Source: RPRB01 sp035501615 (GTDB lineage Bacteria; Myxococcota; Myxococcia; Myxococcales; Myxococcaceae). From it: a stretch of 64,000 bases of DNA. This document shows, in pieces, positions 1 to 7,788 of this stretch (its first letter is position 1; every line of letters starts with the position of its first letter). The stretch is from positions 40,812-104,811 of the forward strand of contig DATJVY010000001.1 in assembly GCA_035501615.1 (NCBI GenBank). Reading direction: 5' to 3'. The notes under the pieces were generated by a model that was given only the letters and a program-made list of their open reading frames with translations, was not told the origin of the DNA and did no database searches. The translations under genes were made by a program, and so were the position numbers.

Positions 1-1
1 C

Positions 2-526
2 GCGCCGATGAGCCCGGCGCTGCACCTGGGCGCCGACCGGGTGCTGGTGATCGGCATCCGGCATCCGCGCACGCCGGAGGAGACGGCGGAGCTCAACGAG
101 GCCGCCGAGCGGGACGACCTGCCGCTCTCGCAGATCCTCGGTGTCCTGATGAACGCAGTGTTCCTGGACTCGCTCGAGCCGGACATCGAGCGGGTGGAGC
201 GGGTCACCGAGATGCTCTCCTCCATCCAGCGGCCGGCGGACTCGCACCTGCGGCCGGTGCACATCCTCCTCCTCCAGCCGAGCCAGGACCTCGCGCTCCT
301 GGCGGCTGACCAGGTGATGCGCTTCCCCCGGACGCTGCGCTTCCTCCTCAAGGGGCTGGGAGTGAGCCAGAAGGGTGGCGCGGACCTCCTGAGCTACCTG
401 GCGTTCGAGCAGCAGTACATCGAGCGGCTGGTGACGCTCGGGTACGAGGACACCCAGGCCCGGGTGGAGGAGATCCGCGCCTTCTTCGACGGCGCGCCGC
501 GGGCGGTGAGCGGAGCCCGCGGATGA
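2..526 (+). CDS. Patatin-like phospholipase, C-terminal part (5' end outside window)
   Basis: The frame is open from the first bases, so the gene starts upstream. The visible start reads APMSPALHLGADRVLVIG. In the patatin-like phospholipase family this stretch directly follows the Asp of the catalytic Ser-Asp dyad, so the GxSxG serine and the Asp are outside the window. The remaining residues are mostly helical with no membrane segment, as expected for the C-terminal half of a bacterial patatin-like lipid acyl hydrolase. The ATG at 8 is internal, not a start. The TGA stop at 524-526 is 33 nt before the next gene, which runs the same way. The family call rests on this C-terminal signature only. 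Confidence 0.7.
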   Translation, partial: APMSPALHLGADRVLVIGIRHPRTPEETAELNEAAERDDLPLSQILGVLMNAVFLDSLEPDIERVERVTEMLSSIQRPADSHLRPVHILLLQPSQDLALLAADQVMRFPRTLRFLLKGLGVSQKGGADLLSYLAFEQQYIERLVTLGYEDTQARVEEIRAFFDGAPRAVSGARG

Positions 527-559
527 CCGGGCGCCGGGAAGGCTAGGCTCCGGACGGCG

Positions 560-1801
560 ATGCGCCTGCGGCGAGCAGTGGTGGCGAGCCTGGTGTCGGC
601 CCTCCTCGCCTGGCCCGCGCGTGCCGGCGACGAGGAGGACCTCCTCCGCGAGCTGGAGCGGATGGGGGCCACCGCGCAGGGCGGGGCCGCCTCGCCCGCC
701 GAGCTCCGGGCGCTGGTCTCGGAGATGCTGCCCCGGGTGGCGCGGGTGATGAGGCACGCTCCACCCTCGCGCCTGGACGTCCGGGTGGTCTCGCGGGAGG
801 AGGCCCGGACGAGGCTGCTGGCGGTGCTCCAGCGCGACTACCCGGGTGATGCACTCGACCGGCTGTCGCTGGCGCTGGCCGCGGTGGGGCTCGTGGAGGC
901 GGGAACCGACCTCCGCGCCGAGGCCCAGGCGCTCTACGGGAGCAACGTATCGGGCTTCTACGATCCGCACGAGCACGCGCTCTTCCTGCTGAACGATCAG
1001 CCGCTGGCGGCCCAGTCGCTGGTGGTGTCCCACGAGCTGGCGCACGCGATCCAGGACGAGATCCTCCCCCTCGATGCGGCCTCGCGGAAGGTGCGCGCCT
1101 CGGAGGACGGCCAGCTCGCGCTGTCCGCGGCGATCGAGGGGCAGGCGCAGGAGGTGGCCTCGCTGGTCATGGCCGAGGACGTGGCGGAGCTCGGGGAGGG
1201 TGGGGGCGACCTCGCCGCGCTGCTCTCGGAGAGCACGGCGGCCTCCGCAGAGATGGCCGGGGCGCAGGCCTCGGTTCCGTGGCTGGGGTTGCAGCTGCGC
1301 TTCCCCTACACGGCAGGAGCGGGGCTGGTCGCGGCGGTGCGGACGAAGGAGGACCCGTCGGCGGCGGCGTTGCTCCGGAGGCCGCCGGCGTCCACCGCCC
1401 AGGTGATCGACCCCGCGCTGTACCGGAGCGACGAGCGGCCCCGGGAGGCGAAGCTCGACCTGGCGAGCCGGTTCCCGGGCAGCACCCCCGTCTACGCCAC
1501 GACGCTCGGCGCGGCGAACGTGGATTTCCTCGGCGAGCTGCACGCGCTCGGCAACCTGGGCGCGGGCTGGCGCGGGGACCGGATGGAGGCGATCCGCGTG
1601 GCCGGCCGGGTGATCGCCGTCTGGGCCGTGGCGTTCAGGGAGGCGGCCCAGGGCGACCGGCTGGTGCGCGCGTGGCGGACGGCGGGTCGAGACAGGGGGT
1701 GGGCGGCCCAGCAGACGGGGAACGTGGCAGTCCTGCTGGTCGACGTGCCCTCGGAGCGCGTGGCCGAGGTCGCCCGCGCGAGCGCGAGCGCGTTCCGCTG
1801 A
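560..1801 (+). CDS. Secreted HELAH-motif putative zinc metalloprotease
   Basis: This is a 413-residue protein with an N-terminal signal peptide (hydrophobic core around residues 5-20, cleavage likely after WPARA). The segment VVSHELAHAIQDE at residues 155-167 holds an HExxH-type zinc site (H158, E159, H162), as in gluzincin-like peptidases. A glutamate-rich helix follows at about 190-225 (EGQAQEVASLVMAEDVAEL) and could give the third ligand. I do not recognise the rest of the sequence, and no substrate can be inferred. It probably acts in the periplasm or outside the cell. It sits alone between a phospholipase and a small membrane protein, with short gaps on both sides. The protease role is inferred from the motif alone. 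Confidence 0.6.
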   Translation: MRLRRAVVASLVSALLAWPARAGDEEDLLRELERMGATAQGGAASPAELRALVSEMLPRVARVMRHAPPSRLDVRVVSREEARTRLLAVLQRDYPGDALDRLSLALAAVGLVEAGTDLRAEAQALYGSNVSGFYDPHEHALFLLNDQPLAAQSLVVSHELAHAIQDEILPLDAASRKVRASEDGQLALSAAIEGQAQEVASLVMAEDVAELGEGGGDLAALLSESTAASAEMAGAQASVPWLGLQLRFPYTAGAGLVAAVRTKEDPSAAALLRRPPASTAQVIDPALYRSDERPREAKLDLASRFPGSTPVYATTLGAANVDFLGELHALGNLGAGWRGDRMEAIRVAGRVIAVWAVAFREAAQGDRLVRAWRTAGRDRGWAAQQTGNVAVLLVDVPSERVAEVARASASAFR

Positions 1802-1868
1802 GGGCAGACACGCGGCCCCCGGGGAGGCGCGACCACCCCATCTGCCGAACCGGACGGAGGACTTCAGC

Positions 1869-2567
1869 ATGGGGGAGCGCTACGGTCGCCGCATGATGCG
1901 GGGGGTAGCGCTCGGGACGCTCGCGCTGGCGGCGGGGACGGCTCTCTTCACCTGGTACTCCGGGCGCGGCTCGTCGTTCGCCAGCTATTCGGAGGATCAG
2001 CTTCGAGCCCTGGAGCTCGGGTATCGGCGGGTCGTGGCGCTGGGGCCCGTCGAGCCACTGACCGCGCCGTCGAGGAAGGACGCGCGCTCTCTCGCCCGCG
2101 CCCACGAGACGACCGAGCAGGCTGCGGTCTCGCTCTCCCTGCTCCGGGACGAACGGCGCCGGCGGATGCTCTTCACCGGGGCCCTCGTCGTCGCGGCGCT
2201 GTCGGTCCTGGCCCTCGTCGCGCTGCGGGGCCGGGGCTGGCGCGCCAGCTCGGGGGAGGAGGAACGGCTGGTGGCGGCGCTCGGAACGCCCGAGGCCACG
2301 CTGGCCGCCGAGCGAGCCCGTGCGGCGAAGCTCCTCGGGATTCCCGCCGATGCATCTCCGCAGGCGGTCGAGGACGCGCTGTCCGCAGGGCTTGCCGCGC
2401 GCCATCCCTCCCGGCTGGTCGGGCTGGCGCCAGGGCTCCGGCAGGTGGCCGAGGAGCAGCGAGCGGCGCTGATCCGGGCACGCGACTGCCTGCTGGCCGG
2501 GACCAGCGCCCGCCATCGAAGGCGAGATTCGGGGACGCATCGAGCTCTTCCCGGACCGCCGACCTAG
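1869..2567 (+). CDS. Membrane protein with degenerate J-domain (HPS instead of HPD)
   Basis: This 232-residue protein has two membrane segments: residues about 10-28 (GVALGTLALAAGTALFTWY) and 100-118 (LFTGALVVAALSVLALVAL). Its C-terminal region, about 145-212, looks like a J-domain: helix II starts at AAKLLGIPADASPQAVEDAL, the loop reads RHPSRL, and the following helix ends IRARDCLLAG. Genuine J-proteins need HPD in that loop to stimulate DnaK. Here Asp is Ser, so DnaK stimulation is unlikely and the domain may act as a binding module. The start at 1869 has a weak GGAGG about 10 nt upstream; M9 and M10 (MM) are alternatives. Its stop is 11 nt from that of the convergent gene downstream. Confidence 0.6.
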   Translation: MGERYGRRMMRGVALGTLALAAGTALFTWYSGRGSSFASYSEDQLRALELGYRRVVALGPVEPLTAPSRKDARSLARAHETTEQAAVSLSLLRDERRRRMLFTGALVVAALSVLALVALRGRGWRASSGEEERLVAALGTPEATLAAERARAAKLLGIPADASPQAVEDALSAGLAARHPSRLVGLAPGLRQVAEEQRAALIRARDCLLAGTSARHRRRDSGTHRALPGPPT

Positions 2568-2578
2568 TCGGGCGTGGA

Positions 2579-3238
2579 TCAGAAGAGGCCGGGGATCAGT
2601 CGCCACGTTCGGCGGCGGTAGGCCTCGTACTCGGGGCCGAACTGGTCCCGGAGGAGCGCCTCCTCCGAGCGGATCCGGGCGACGAGCGGCGGAAGCATCG
2701 ACACGGTGAGGAGCACGCCGATCGCCGAGCGGAAGGCGAGCGCCCATCCGAGGGCGTTGACCAGGAGACCGAGGTAGCTCGGATTGCGGATGGTGCCGTA
2801 GATGCCTGTGGTCACGAGCGTGTGGCCAGGCTGGATCGCGACCAGGCCGCTGAACCGGCGGCCGAGCACGAAGACCGGCCAGATCCTGAGCACGCCCCCG
2901 ATCGCGAAGAGGATGACGCCGAGCCAGCGAGCTGCATCGCCATCGACCGTGCAGAACCCTGTTCGATCGGTGTAGGCGGGCAGGTATCCGTCGAGCAGGC
3001 CGATCAGTCCCAGCACGGCGACGACCCAGCGATTGCCCCGGTCCTCGCGCTCGCCCTCGCTGAGGTTCCCGGGGCTCCAGAGGGCGGCGAAGGTCAAGGC
3101 AGCGCAGACGATCACCAGCGCGCTCAGCGCCGGGTGGGAGAAGAACGCGGCTGGACCGCCCCACCCCAGGACGGCGAGCCCCAGGTACACCGTGACGCCG
3201 GTGACGGTGAGGACCGCCATGACGAGCCTTCGGCGCAT
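2579..3238 (-). CDS. Integral-membrane methyltransferase, ICMT/PEMT type
   Basis: This is a 219-residue polytopic membrane protein with about five hydrophobic segments. The C-terminal third carries the signature of the isoprenylcysteine carboxyl methyltransferase / phospholipid methyltransferase superfamily: GIYGTIRNPSYLGLLVNALG, then an EEALLRDQFGPEYEAYRRR helix and a closing RLIPGLF. The usual RHPxY cofactor motif is RNPSY here. These enzymes use S-adenosylmethionine in the membrane, but the substrate cannot be told from sequence. I chose the ATG at 3236-3238 because AGGG lies about 7 nt upstream; the frame stays open much further upstream only because of high GC. It is divergent from the Rsm22-like gene, 75 nt away. 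Confidence 0.75.
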   Translation of the reverse strand: MRRRLVMAVLTVTGVTVYLGLAVLGWGGPAAFFSHPALSALVIVCAALTFAALWSPGNLSEGEREDRGNRWVVAVLGLIGLLDGYLPAYTDRTGFCTVDGDAARWLGVILFAIGGVLRIWPVFVLGRRFSGLVAIQPGHTLVTTGIYGTIRNPSYLGLLVNALGWALAFRSAIGVLLTVSMLPPLVARIRSEEALLRDQFGPEYEAYRRRTWRLIPGLF

Positions 3239-3313
3239 GCGCGTCCCTTTTAGCGCGCATGTCCCAAGGGGTGGCGGTGCCGCGGCCGGCACGGCGGTGC
3301 TAGTGAACGGGCG

Positions 3314-4468
3314 GTGAGCAGCCTGGACCCGAACCGCGCCCTCGCGCGCTGGATGCCGCGCCTGGTGGCAGTGTGGCGGCGCCATCGCCGACTGCCTGTT
3401 GGGCCGCCGACGCTCGTCGGACGCGAGCTGAAGGAGGTCGCCCAGGGCATCCGCACGCTGTCGGTCGGGCTGACGCGAGACCGGGCCCTGGTGGGGGCCC
3501 GGTACCTGGACGACCCGCGGCTGCTCGGGGCCTACCTGCTCTTCTACTGGCCGGTGAGCTATGCGCAGGCGCGGTCGGTGCTCGGGGAGCTCGGCCGGCG
3601 GCCCCGCTCGGTGCTCGACCTCGGGAGCGGCCCCGGACCGATCGCGTTCGCGGCGCTCGATGCCGGAGCGTCGGAGGTCACCGCGGCGGATCGAAGCACG
3701 CCGGCGCTGGCACTGGCGCGGGCGCTCGCCGCCGAGGCGGAGGAGCCGCTGGCCTCCCGCGCCTGGAGCGGCGGCGCGGCGCTCCCCGAGGGGGCGTTCG
3801 ACGTCATCACCCTCGGGCACGTGCTGAACGAGCTCGGGCGTGGGGCAGGGGCGCTGGCCGAGCGTGCGGCGCTGCTCGAGCGGGCGGCGGAACGGCTCCG
3901 GCCAGGCGGCTCGGTGGTGGTGCTGGAGCCGGCGCTGCGCGATACCTCGCGGGAGCTCCTCCAGGTGCGCGACCTCCTGGTGGGACGCGGGTACGCAGTC
4001 CGTGCGCCGTGTCTCTGGCGGGGGCCCTGTCCGGCCCTGGTGAAGCCCTCGGACTGGTGTCACGCCGAGCGGAGCTGGTCGCCGCCGCCCCTTCTCGATG
4101 CCCTCGCGCGCGAGGCCGGGCTGCACAAGGAGGCGCTCAAGATGAGCTACCTCGTGCTCGCCCCCCGGGGGGAGGCCTGGGCCGAGCCGCCGCCCGGACG
4201 GCCGTTCCGCATCGTGTCCGAGCCGCTCGAGGGCAAGGGACGCCAGCGCTTCATGGGGTGCGGGCCGGAGGGGCGGGTGGGCCTCGCGCTGCAGGAGAAG
4301 CACCGGACGCCCGCGAACGAGGCGTTCTTCTCGCTGCGGCGAGGAGACGTGATCGCGGTGGAGGGCACCGAGCCCCGGGGCGACGGGCTCGCCCTGGTCG
4401 AGGGCAGCTTGGTCCGGAAGGTCGCCGCCGCCGGGCAGCCTCTCGCCGCCTCGAGCGAAGGTGTCTGA
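3314..4468 (+). CDS. Rsm22-family methyltransferase with four-cysteine cluster
   Basis: This 384-residue protein has a class I SAM fold: motif I is VLDLGSGPGPIAFAAL (about 97-112), followed by VTAADRS and the acidic motif FDVITLGHVLNEL. The C-terminal half carries cysteines C233, C239, C249 (in PCLWRGPC and SDWCHAE) and C316 (MGCGPEG). That pattern matches the Rsm22/METTL17 family, in which four cysteines bind an iron-sulfur cluster and which acts in small-ribosomal-subunit assembly. The bacterial role is less well known. The start is GTG at 3314. The gene ends ...SEGV-stop, and the TGA at 4466-4468 lies inside a copy of the dispersed palindrome. So the last codons may derive from an inserted repeat. 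Confidence 0.75.
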   Translation: MSSLDPNRALARWMPRLVAVWRRHRRLPVGPPTLVGRELKEVAQGIRTLSVGLTRDRALVGARYLDDPRLLGAYLLFYWPVSYAQARSVLGELGRRPRSVLDLGSGPGPIAFAALDAGASEVTAADRSTPALALARALAAEAEEPLASRAWSGGAALPEGAFDVITLGHVLNELGRGAGALAERAALLERAAERLRPGGSVVVLEPALRDTSRELLQVRDLLVGRGYAVRAPCLWRGPCPALVKPSDWCHAERSWSPPPLLDALAREAGLHKEALKMSYLVLAPRGEAWAEPPPGRPFRIVSEPLEGKGRQRFMGCGPEGRVGLALQEKHRTPANEAFFSLRRGDVIAVEGTEPRGDGLALVEGSLVRKVAAAGQPLAASSEGV

Positions 4469-4474
4469 CACCTC
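4458..4474. repeat. REP-like palindrome, variant copy (AAGGTGTCTGACACCTC)
   Basis: The arms AGGTGTC and GACACCT are perfect inverted repeats around a single central T. This is the only copy with TCTGA in place of TTTGA in the centre. It overlaps the 3' end of the Rsm22-like gene and supplies its TGA stop. Confidence 0.75.
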
Positions 4475-4549
4475 CTGGAGTCGTCGCCTTCCCTGAGAGC
4501 TCGGCGGCGGCCCGGGGTCCGGGCCCGGGCCTCAAGACTCGCTGCTTCG

Positions 4550-4583
4550 AGGACCGCGGTCGCGCTGATGGGCGCGCGGTCCT
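4550..4583 (+). terminator. Candidate terminator hairpin after the Rsm22-like gene
   Basis: AGGACCGCG (4550-4558) pairs perfectly with CGCGGTCCT (4575-4583) across a 16-nt spacer. It is followed by TCTCGTG, with no proper T-run. It sits between the Rsm22-like gene and the small lipoprotein gene, where a transcript end is expected. The weak tail keeps confidence low. Confidence 0.35.
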
Positions 4584-4661
4584 TCTCGTGAGCTCCGAGG
4601 CACGTGGACTGCATGGCTCGGACACCGGCGCGAGCAGGTAGAGCGTCGGGAGGAGAGCTCC

Positions 4662-4892
4662 ATGAGACGAACACCGTGGGGGCTGTTCGCGGTCGCCGCG
4701 CTTCTGGCAGGTGGGTGCGGCGGTGGGAGCACGACGCAGTTCTGTGATCCGGCGTGCCAGATCTGGAAGGACTGCGGAACGTGGGACTACAACGCCTGCA
4801 TGTCCGACTGCAAAACCGCGGGCAACTGGGATCAGGGGTACGTCAACTGTCTGAAGGCGGCGACCTGCACGACCCTGAACACCTGCGGCTGA
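4662..4892 (+). CDS. Cysteine-rich mini-lipoprotein
   Basis: This 76-residue precursor begins with a charged n-region (MRRTPW), a hydrophobic core and the lipobox LLAGGC, so the mature protein is about 57 residues anchored by the lipidated cysteine at residue 19. The mature part has eight further cysteines spaced along its length (CDPAC, DCGTW, NACMSDC, NCLKA, TCTTLNTC), enough for four disulfides. It has few charged residues and two tryptophans. A strong GGGAGGAG lies about 9 nt before the ATG. Short Cys-rich lipoproteins are common in myxobacteria, but I cannot name a family. It is monocistronic, with nearly 200 nt before it and over 400 nt after it. Confidence 0.7.
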   Translation: MRRTPWGLFAVAALLAGGCGGGSTTQFCDPACQIWKDCGTWDYNACMSDCKTAGNWDQGYVNCLKAATCTTLNTCG

Positions 4893-5302
4893 ACCGTGGT
4901 CTGCCGGGTCGTCGAATCCTCGAGTCGAGAGTCATCCAAAGCCGGAAATCAGATTCTTGATTGACGACCCGACGCGCTCACCACCGACGGTGACCCGCGC
5001 AAGCAACTGCGGCGTGCCGCATCGGGCGCGCAATCCTTGCCATGGACGACGAGGGTCCTGGCCTGCTCGAAGACCCCCGGCACCGCGACTGGCCGAGGAA
5101 CGAGGCGCCAGCGGACCCGCCGCGAAGGCGACGAAGGTGTTTGACACCTTCTACAGACACCTTCTACAGCCAGCCAAGTCATTGAAATGATTGGCCTCAT
5201 CGGGCAGTGTCATCGACACATTCAGTTGCACTGATGTTGCGTCTTGCCCGCTCGGGTACGCCGCGTTCCTTCCGCATCCACGCCTTCCCGGAGGAACCCC
5301 TC
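4893..5302. other. 410-nt intergenic region holding one REP palindrome
   Basis: I see no gene here. Short open frames (for example 4957-5190) lack a ribosome site and a known pattern. The only clear structures are the palindrome at 5134-5150 and a 13-bp tandem duplication beside it. The last 100 nt should hold the promoter of the kelch lipoprotein gene, but no convincing -35/-10 pair stands out. Confidence 0.5.
5134..5169. repeat. REP-like palindrome plus 13-bp tandem duplication of its arm
   Basis: AAGGTGTTTGACACCTT at 5134-5150 is a perfect consensus copy (7-bp arms, 3-nt loop). Its right arm belongs to the unit ACACCTTCTACAG (5144-5156), which is immediately repeated at 5157-5169. The duplication looks like slippage, or an imprecise excision or insertion event. 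Confidence 0.85.
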
Positions 5303-6670
5303 GTGACGTCCCCGACTCGTCGCCTCGTTCTCTGCCTCGTCGCGCTCGCTGCCCTCGGCGGCTGCGGCCAGGAGAGCCGGGCGTTGCCTCCCCACATCGA
5401 CGCGTTCACCGCCAGCCCCCCCGACCTCCTGGTCGGCGACACCGTGGAGCTGCTCCCCGAGTTCACCGGCACCGAGGCGCGGATCGAGCCCGAGGTCGGA
5501 GCCGTGCTCGACGGGGGCCGGTACCGCGTCGGCCCGTTCGCCTCGGGCAGGCTGTACACGCTGGTGGTCCGCCACGGCGACCGCGAGGTGCGCCGGGACC
5601 TGCAGCTCTCCCTCCGCTACCGGCACCGGCTGACGAACATCACGCCGAGCGGGATCGCCCGCGTCGACCACGGCGCGGCGGTGCTCCCCGACGGCCGGGT
5701 GCTCGTCTTCGGTGGACGCTCGCCCACGCACACTCCCTGGGTTCGCACCGAGCTCTTCGACCCGGCCACCGGCGCCTTCACCGAGACGGGCGAGATGCCC
5801 CTCACCCGGACCAGCCCGGTCTGGGCCGGGGTATCCGGCGCGAGGGTGGTCGTCGCCGGCGGCGAGACCAGCTCCGCCCGGCGCGACGAGGCCACCGCGG
5901 TGCTGGTCTGGGACCCCGCCACCGGAGACTGGACCTCGCCGGGCCGGCTCCGAGAGTTCCGCTTCGGCAACACCGCCACCCGCCTCCCGGTCGAGGGGAA
6001 CGTCCTCCTGGTCGCCGGCGGCGACTTCTATCTCCAGTCGCCGGAGAGGGTGAGCCCGGTGGAGCTCTTCGACGTCGACACCGGCGAATCCCGGCTCCCG
6101 GCCGGGAAGGTGGTCGCCGCGCGGCTGATGCACACCGCCACCCGTCTCTTCGACGGCCGGGTGCTCCTGGCCGGGGGTCTCGACGCCTTCACGAATCTCG
6201 AGGTGGGGAGCGCGGAGCTCTACGACCCCGCCACCGAGACCTTCTCCCGCGCCTGCACCCTCGCCGCCGAGCGCTGGGCGCACGGAGCGGCGAGCCTCCC
6301 CGACGGCCGGGTGCTGCTCGCCGGTGGCTACGCGCTGGGCGGAGTCACCGACACCGCCGAGCTGTGGGATCCGACCACCGGCGAGTGCCAGGCGACCGGC
6401 TCGCTCTTCGTGCCGCGCGCGGACCTGCGCCTGGTGGTCCTCGCCACCGGAGAGGTGCTCGCGGTGGGTGGGCGGGACGACGCCGGACAGGCCCTCGCGG
6501 CCGTCGAGAGCTGGGACCCACTCACCGGCGTCTGGTCGCACCGCCCCTCCCTGCCGGGAAACCGGGTGGGCCACAGCGTCTCGGTGCTGCATGATGGACG
6601 CGTGCTGATCCTCGGCGGCGCCGGAGGCTCGGGCGCGTTCCCGGTCCAGGCCGCCGAGCTCTACGACTAG
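5303..6670 (+). CDS. Kelch/galactose-oxidase-type beta-propeller lipoprotein
   Basis: This 455-residue protein starts at GTG 5303, chosen because GGAGG lies 6-7 nt upstream and because it places a signal peptide with lipobox AALGGC at the very N-terminus. Earlier ATGs in frame would bury that signal. After an N-terminal immunoglobulin-like stretch, the chain has at least six kelch-type repeats, each with a DGRVL(V/L)xGG strand and an ELxDPATG turn (for example AAVLPDGRVLVFGGRSP and ASLPDGRVLLAGGY). Such repeats form a beta-propeller used for binding. No copper-radical catalytic residues are evident, so an enzyme role is not supported. It is probably anchored to the outer membrane. Its stop overlaps that of the convergent coxE gene (ctag at 6667-6670). 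Confidence 0.8.
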   Translation: MTSPTRRLVLCLVALAALGGCGQESRALPPHIDAFTASPPDLLVGDTVELLPEFTGTEARIEPEVGAVLDGGRYRVGPFASGRLYTLVVRHGDREVRRDLQLSLRYRHRLTNITPSGIARVDHGAAVLPDGRVLVFGGRSPTHTPWVRTELFDPATGAFTETGEMPLTRTSPVWAGVSGARVVVAGGETSSARRDEATAVLVWDPATGDWTSPGRLREFRFGNTATRLPVEGNVLLVAGGDFYLQSPERVSPVELFDVDTGESRLPAGKVVAARLMHTATRLFDGRVLLAGGLDAFTNLEVGSAELYDPATETFSRACTLAAERWAHGAASLPDGRVLLAGGYALGGVTDTAELWDPTTGECQATGSLFVPRADLRLVVLATGEVLAVGGRDDAGQALAAVESWDPLTGVWSHRPSLPGNRVGHSVSVLHDGRVLILGGAGGSGAFPVQAAELYD

Positions 6671-7788
6671 AGGCTCAGATGCCGGGCCAGCTGCTCGAGG
6701 CTGGCCAGGTCGTTCGCCGGCGCGAACACGTCCAGGTGCGGGAGTGCGGTCTGCATGCCCCGGGTGAGCGGCTCGTACCCGGGGCTTCCCAGGAGCGGAT
6801 TGAGCCACACCAGCCGGCCCGCCCGCCGATGGAGGACGTCCAGCGCCGCTCCGAGCAACTCCGGATCGCCGGTCTCCCAGCCATCGCTGAGCACGACGAC
6901 GACCGTCCGCCGGTCCACCAGCCGCGGCCATCCGGCGAGGAAGGTGGAGAGGGACTCGCCGATGCGGGTGCCCCCGCTCCAGTCCTGCACCCGATCCGAG
7001 AGGTTGCCCAGTGCATCGCGGTAGCCCGGCGCGCGCAGCTCGTCGGTGACCCGGCTGAGCCGCGTGGCGAACACGAAGGTCTCCACCCGAGAGAAGGCGT
7101 TCTGGAGGGCGTAGAGGAACTGCAGGAGAAGCCGGGCGTAGAGGTCCATCGAGCCCGAGACGTCGGCCAGGATGACCAGGCGGGTGCGCCGGAGCTTCCG
7201 CTGGCGGTAGGTCAGGGCGGAGATCTCGCCGCCGGTCTTCAGCGCCTCGCGGAGGGTGCGGCGGAGCGAGACCTGCTCGCCGCGCCGGGAGAGCTTCCAC
7301 CGCCTCCCCGGACGCGCGCTCAGCCGTCGAGCGATCCGGCGGGCCAGGGCGGTGACGGCGCGAAGCTCGTCCTCGCCGAAGGTCGCGAAGTCCTGCCGGC
7401 CCAGCGCCTCCCGCGCGCTCGGAGCCGGGACCCCGAATTCCTCCAGCTCCTCCCAGGACACCCCGGTGCGACGCCGGTGGGGAGACGCGCCCCGACCCTC
7501 CCGCTCCTCCTCGGCATCCGGCCGGATGACCGGAGGGTTGCGCCTCACCGGAGCGCCCCCGCCCCAGAAGGACTCGAAGAGCACATCGAAGAGGGGCGCG
7601 TCCTCCACCCGCTTCACCAGCGCGGTACGGAGGGCGAGGCGGACGTCCTCTTTGTCCACCAGGTCCACCGAGTCGAGCGCCCGGGTCGCATCGAGCGTGT
7701 CCCCCGGCCCGAGCGGAAGCCCCTCGGCACGGAGGCGCCGGCAGAAGCGCGTGGTGTGCTCGACAAGATCGGCGGAGACGGCGCTCAT
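6667..7788 (-). CDS. coxE: CoxE-like VWA-domain protein (CO dehydrogenase maturation)
   Basis: This 373-residue protein belongs to the CoxE family. The N-terminal half is helical. From about residue 200 there is a von Willebrand A domain with the metal-ion site DVSGSM, then a TFVFATRLSRVT strand and a VVLSDGWETGDP segment. In Oligotropha carboxidovorans, CoxD and CoxE act together after translation to complete the Cu-S-Mo centre of CO dehydrogenase. The ATG at 7786-7788 overlaps the coxD stop by 4 nt (ATGA), so the two are translationally coupled. It is the last gene of the minus-strand form II operon. There is no second coxE in the window, so it may also serve the form I enzyme across the divergent promoter. 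Confidence 0.85.
   Translation of the reverse strand: MSAVSADLVEHTTRFCRRLRAEGLPLGPGDTLDATRALDSVDLVDKEDVRLALRTALVKRVEDAPLFDVLFESFWGGGAPVRRNPPVIRPDAEEEREGRGASPHRRRTGVSWEELEEFGVPAPSAREALGRQDFATFGEDELRAVTALARRIARRLSARPGRRWKLSRRGEQVSLRRTLREALKTGGEISALTYRQRKLRRTRLVILADVSGSMDLYARLLLQFLYALQNAFSRVETFVFATRLSRVTDELRAPGYRDALGNLSDRVQDWSGGTRIGESLSTFLAGWPRLVDRRTVVVVLSDGWETGDPELLGAALDVLHRRAGRLVWLNPLLGSPGYEPLTRGMQTALPHLDVFAPANDLASLEQLARHLSL

Noticed and set aside
2579..4471. A single 630-codon minus-strand gene covering the methyltransferase and the Rsm22-like region
   Set aside because: The upstream two thirds are antisense to the clearly coding Rsm22-like gene and have shadow composition. The real start with a ribosome site is at 3238.
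5226..5240. Sigma-54-like site TTGCACTGATGTTGC upstream of the kelch gene
   Set aside because: The -12 TTGC and the spacing fit, but the essential -24 GG is TG, and no enhancer-binding protein gene is near. Not supportable.
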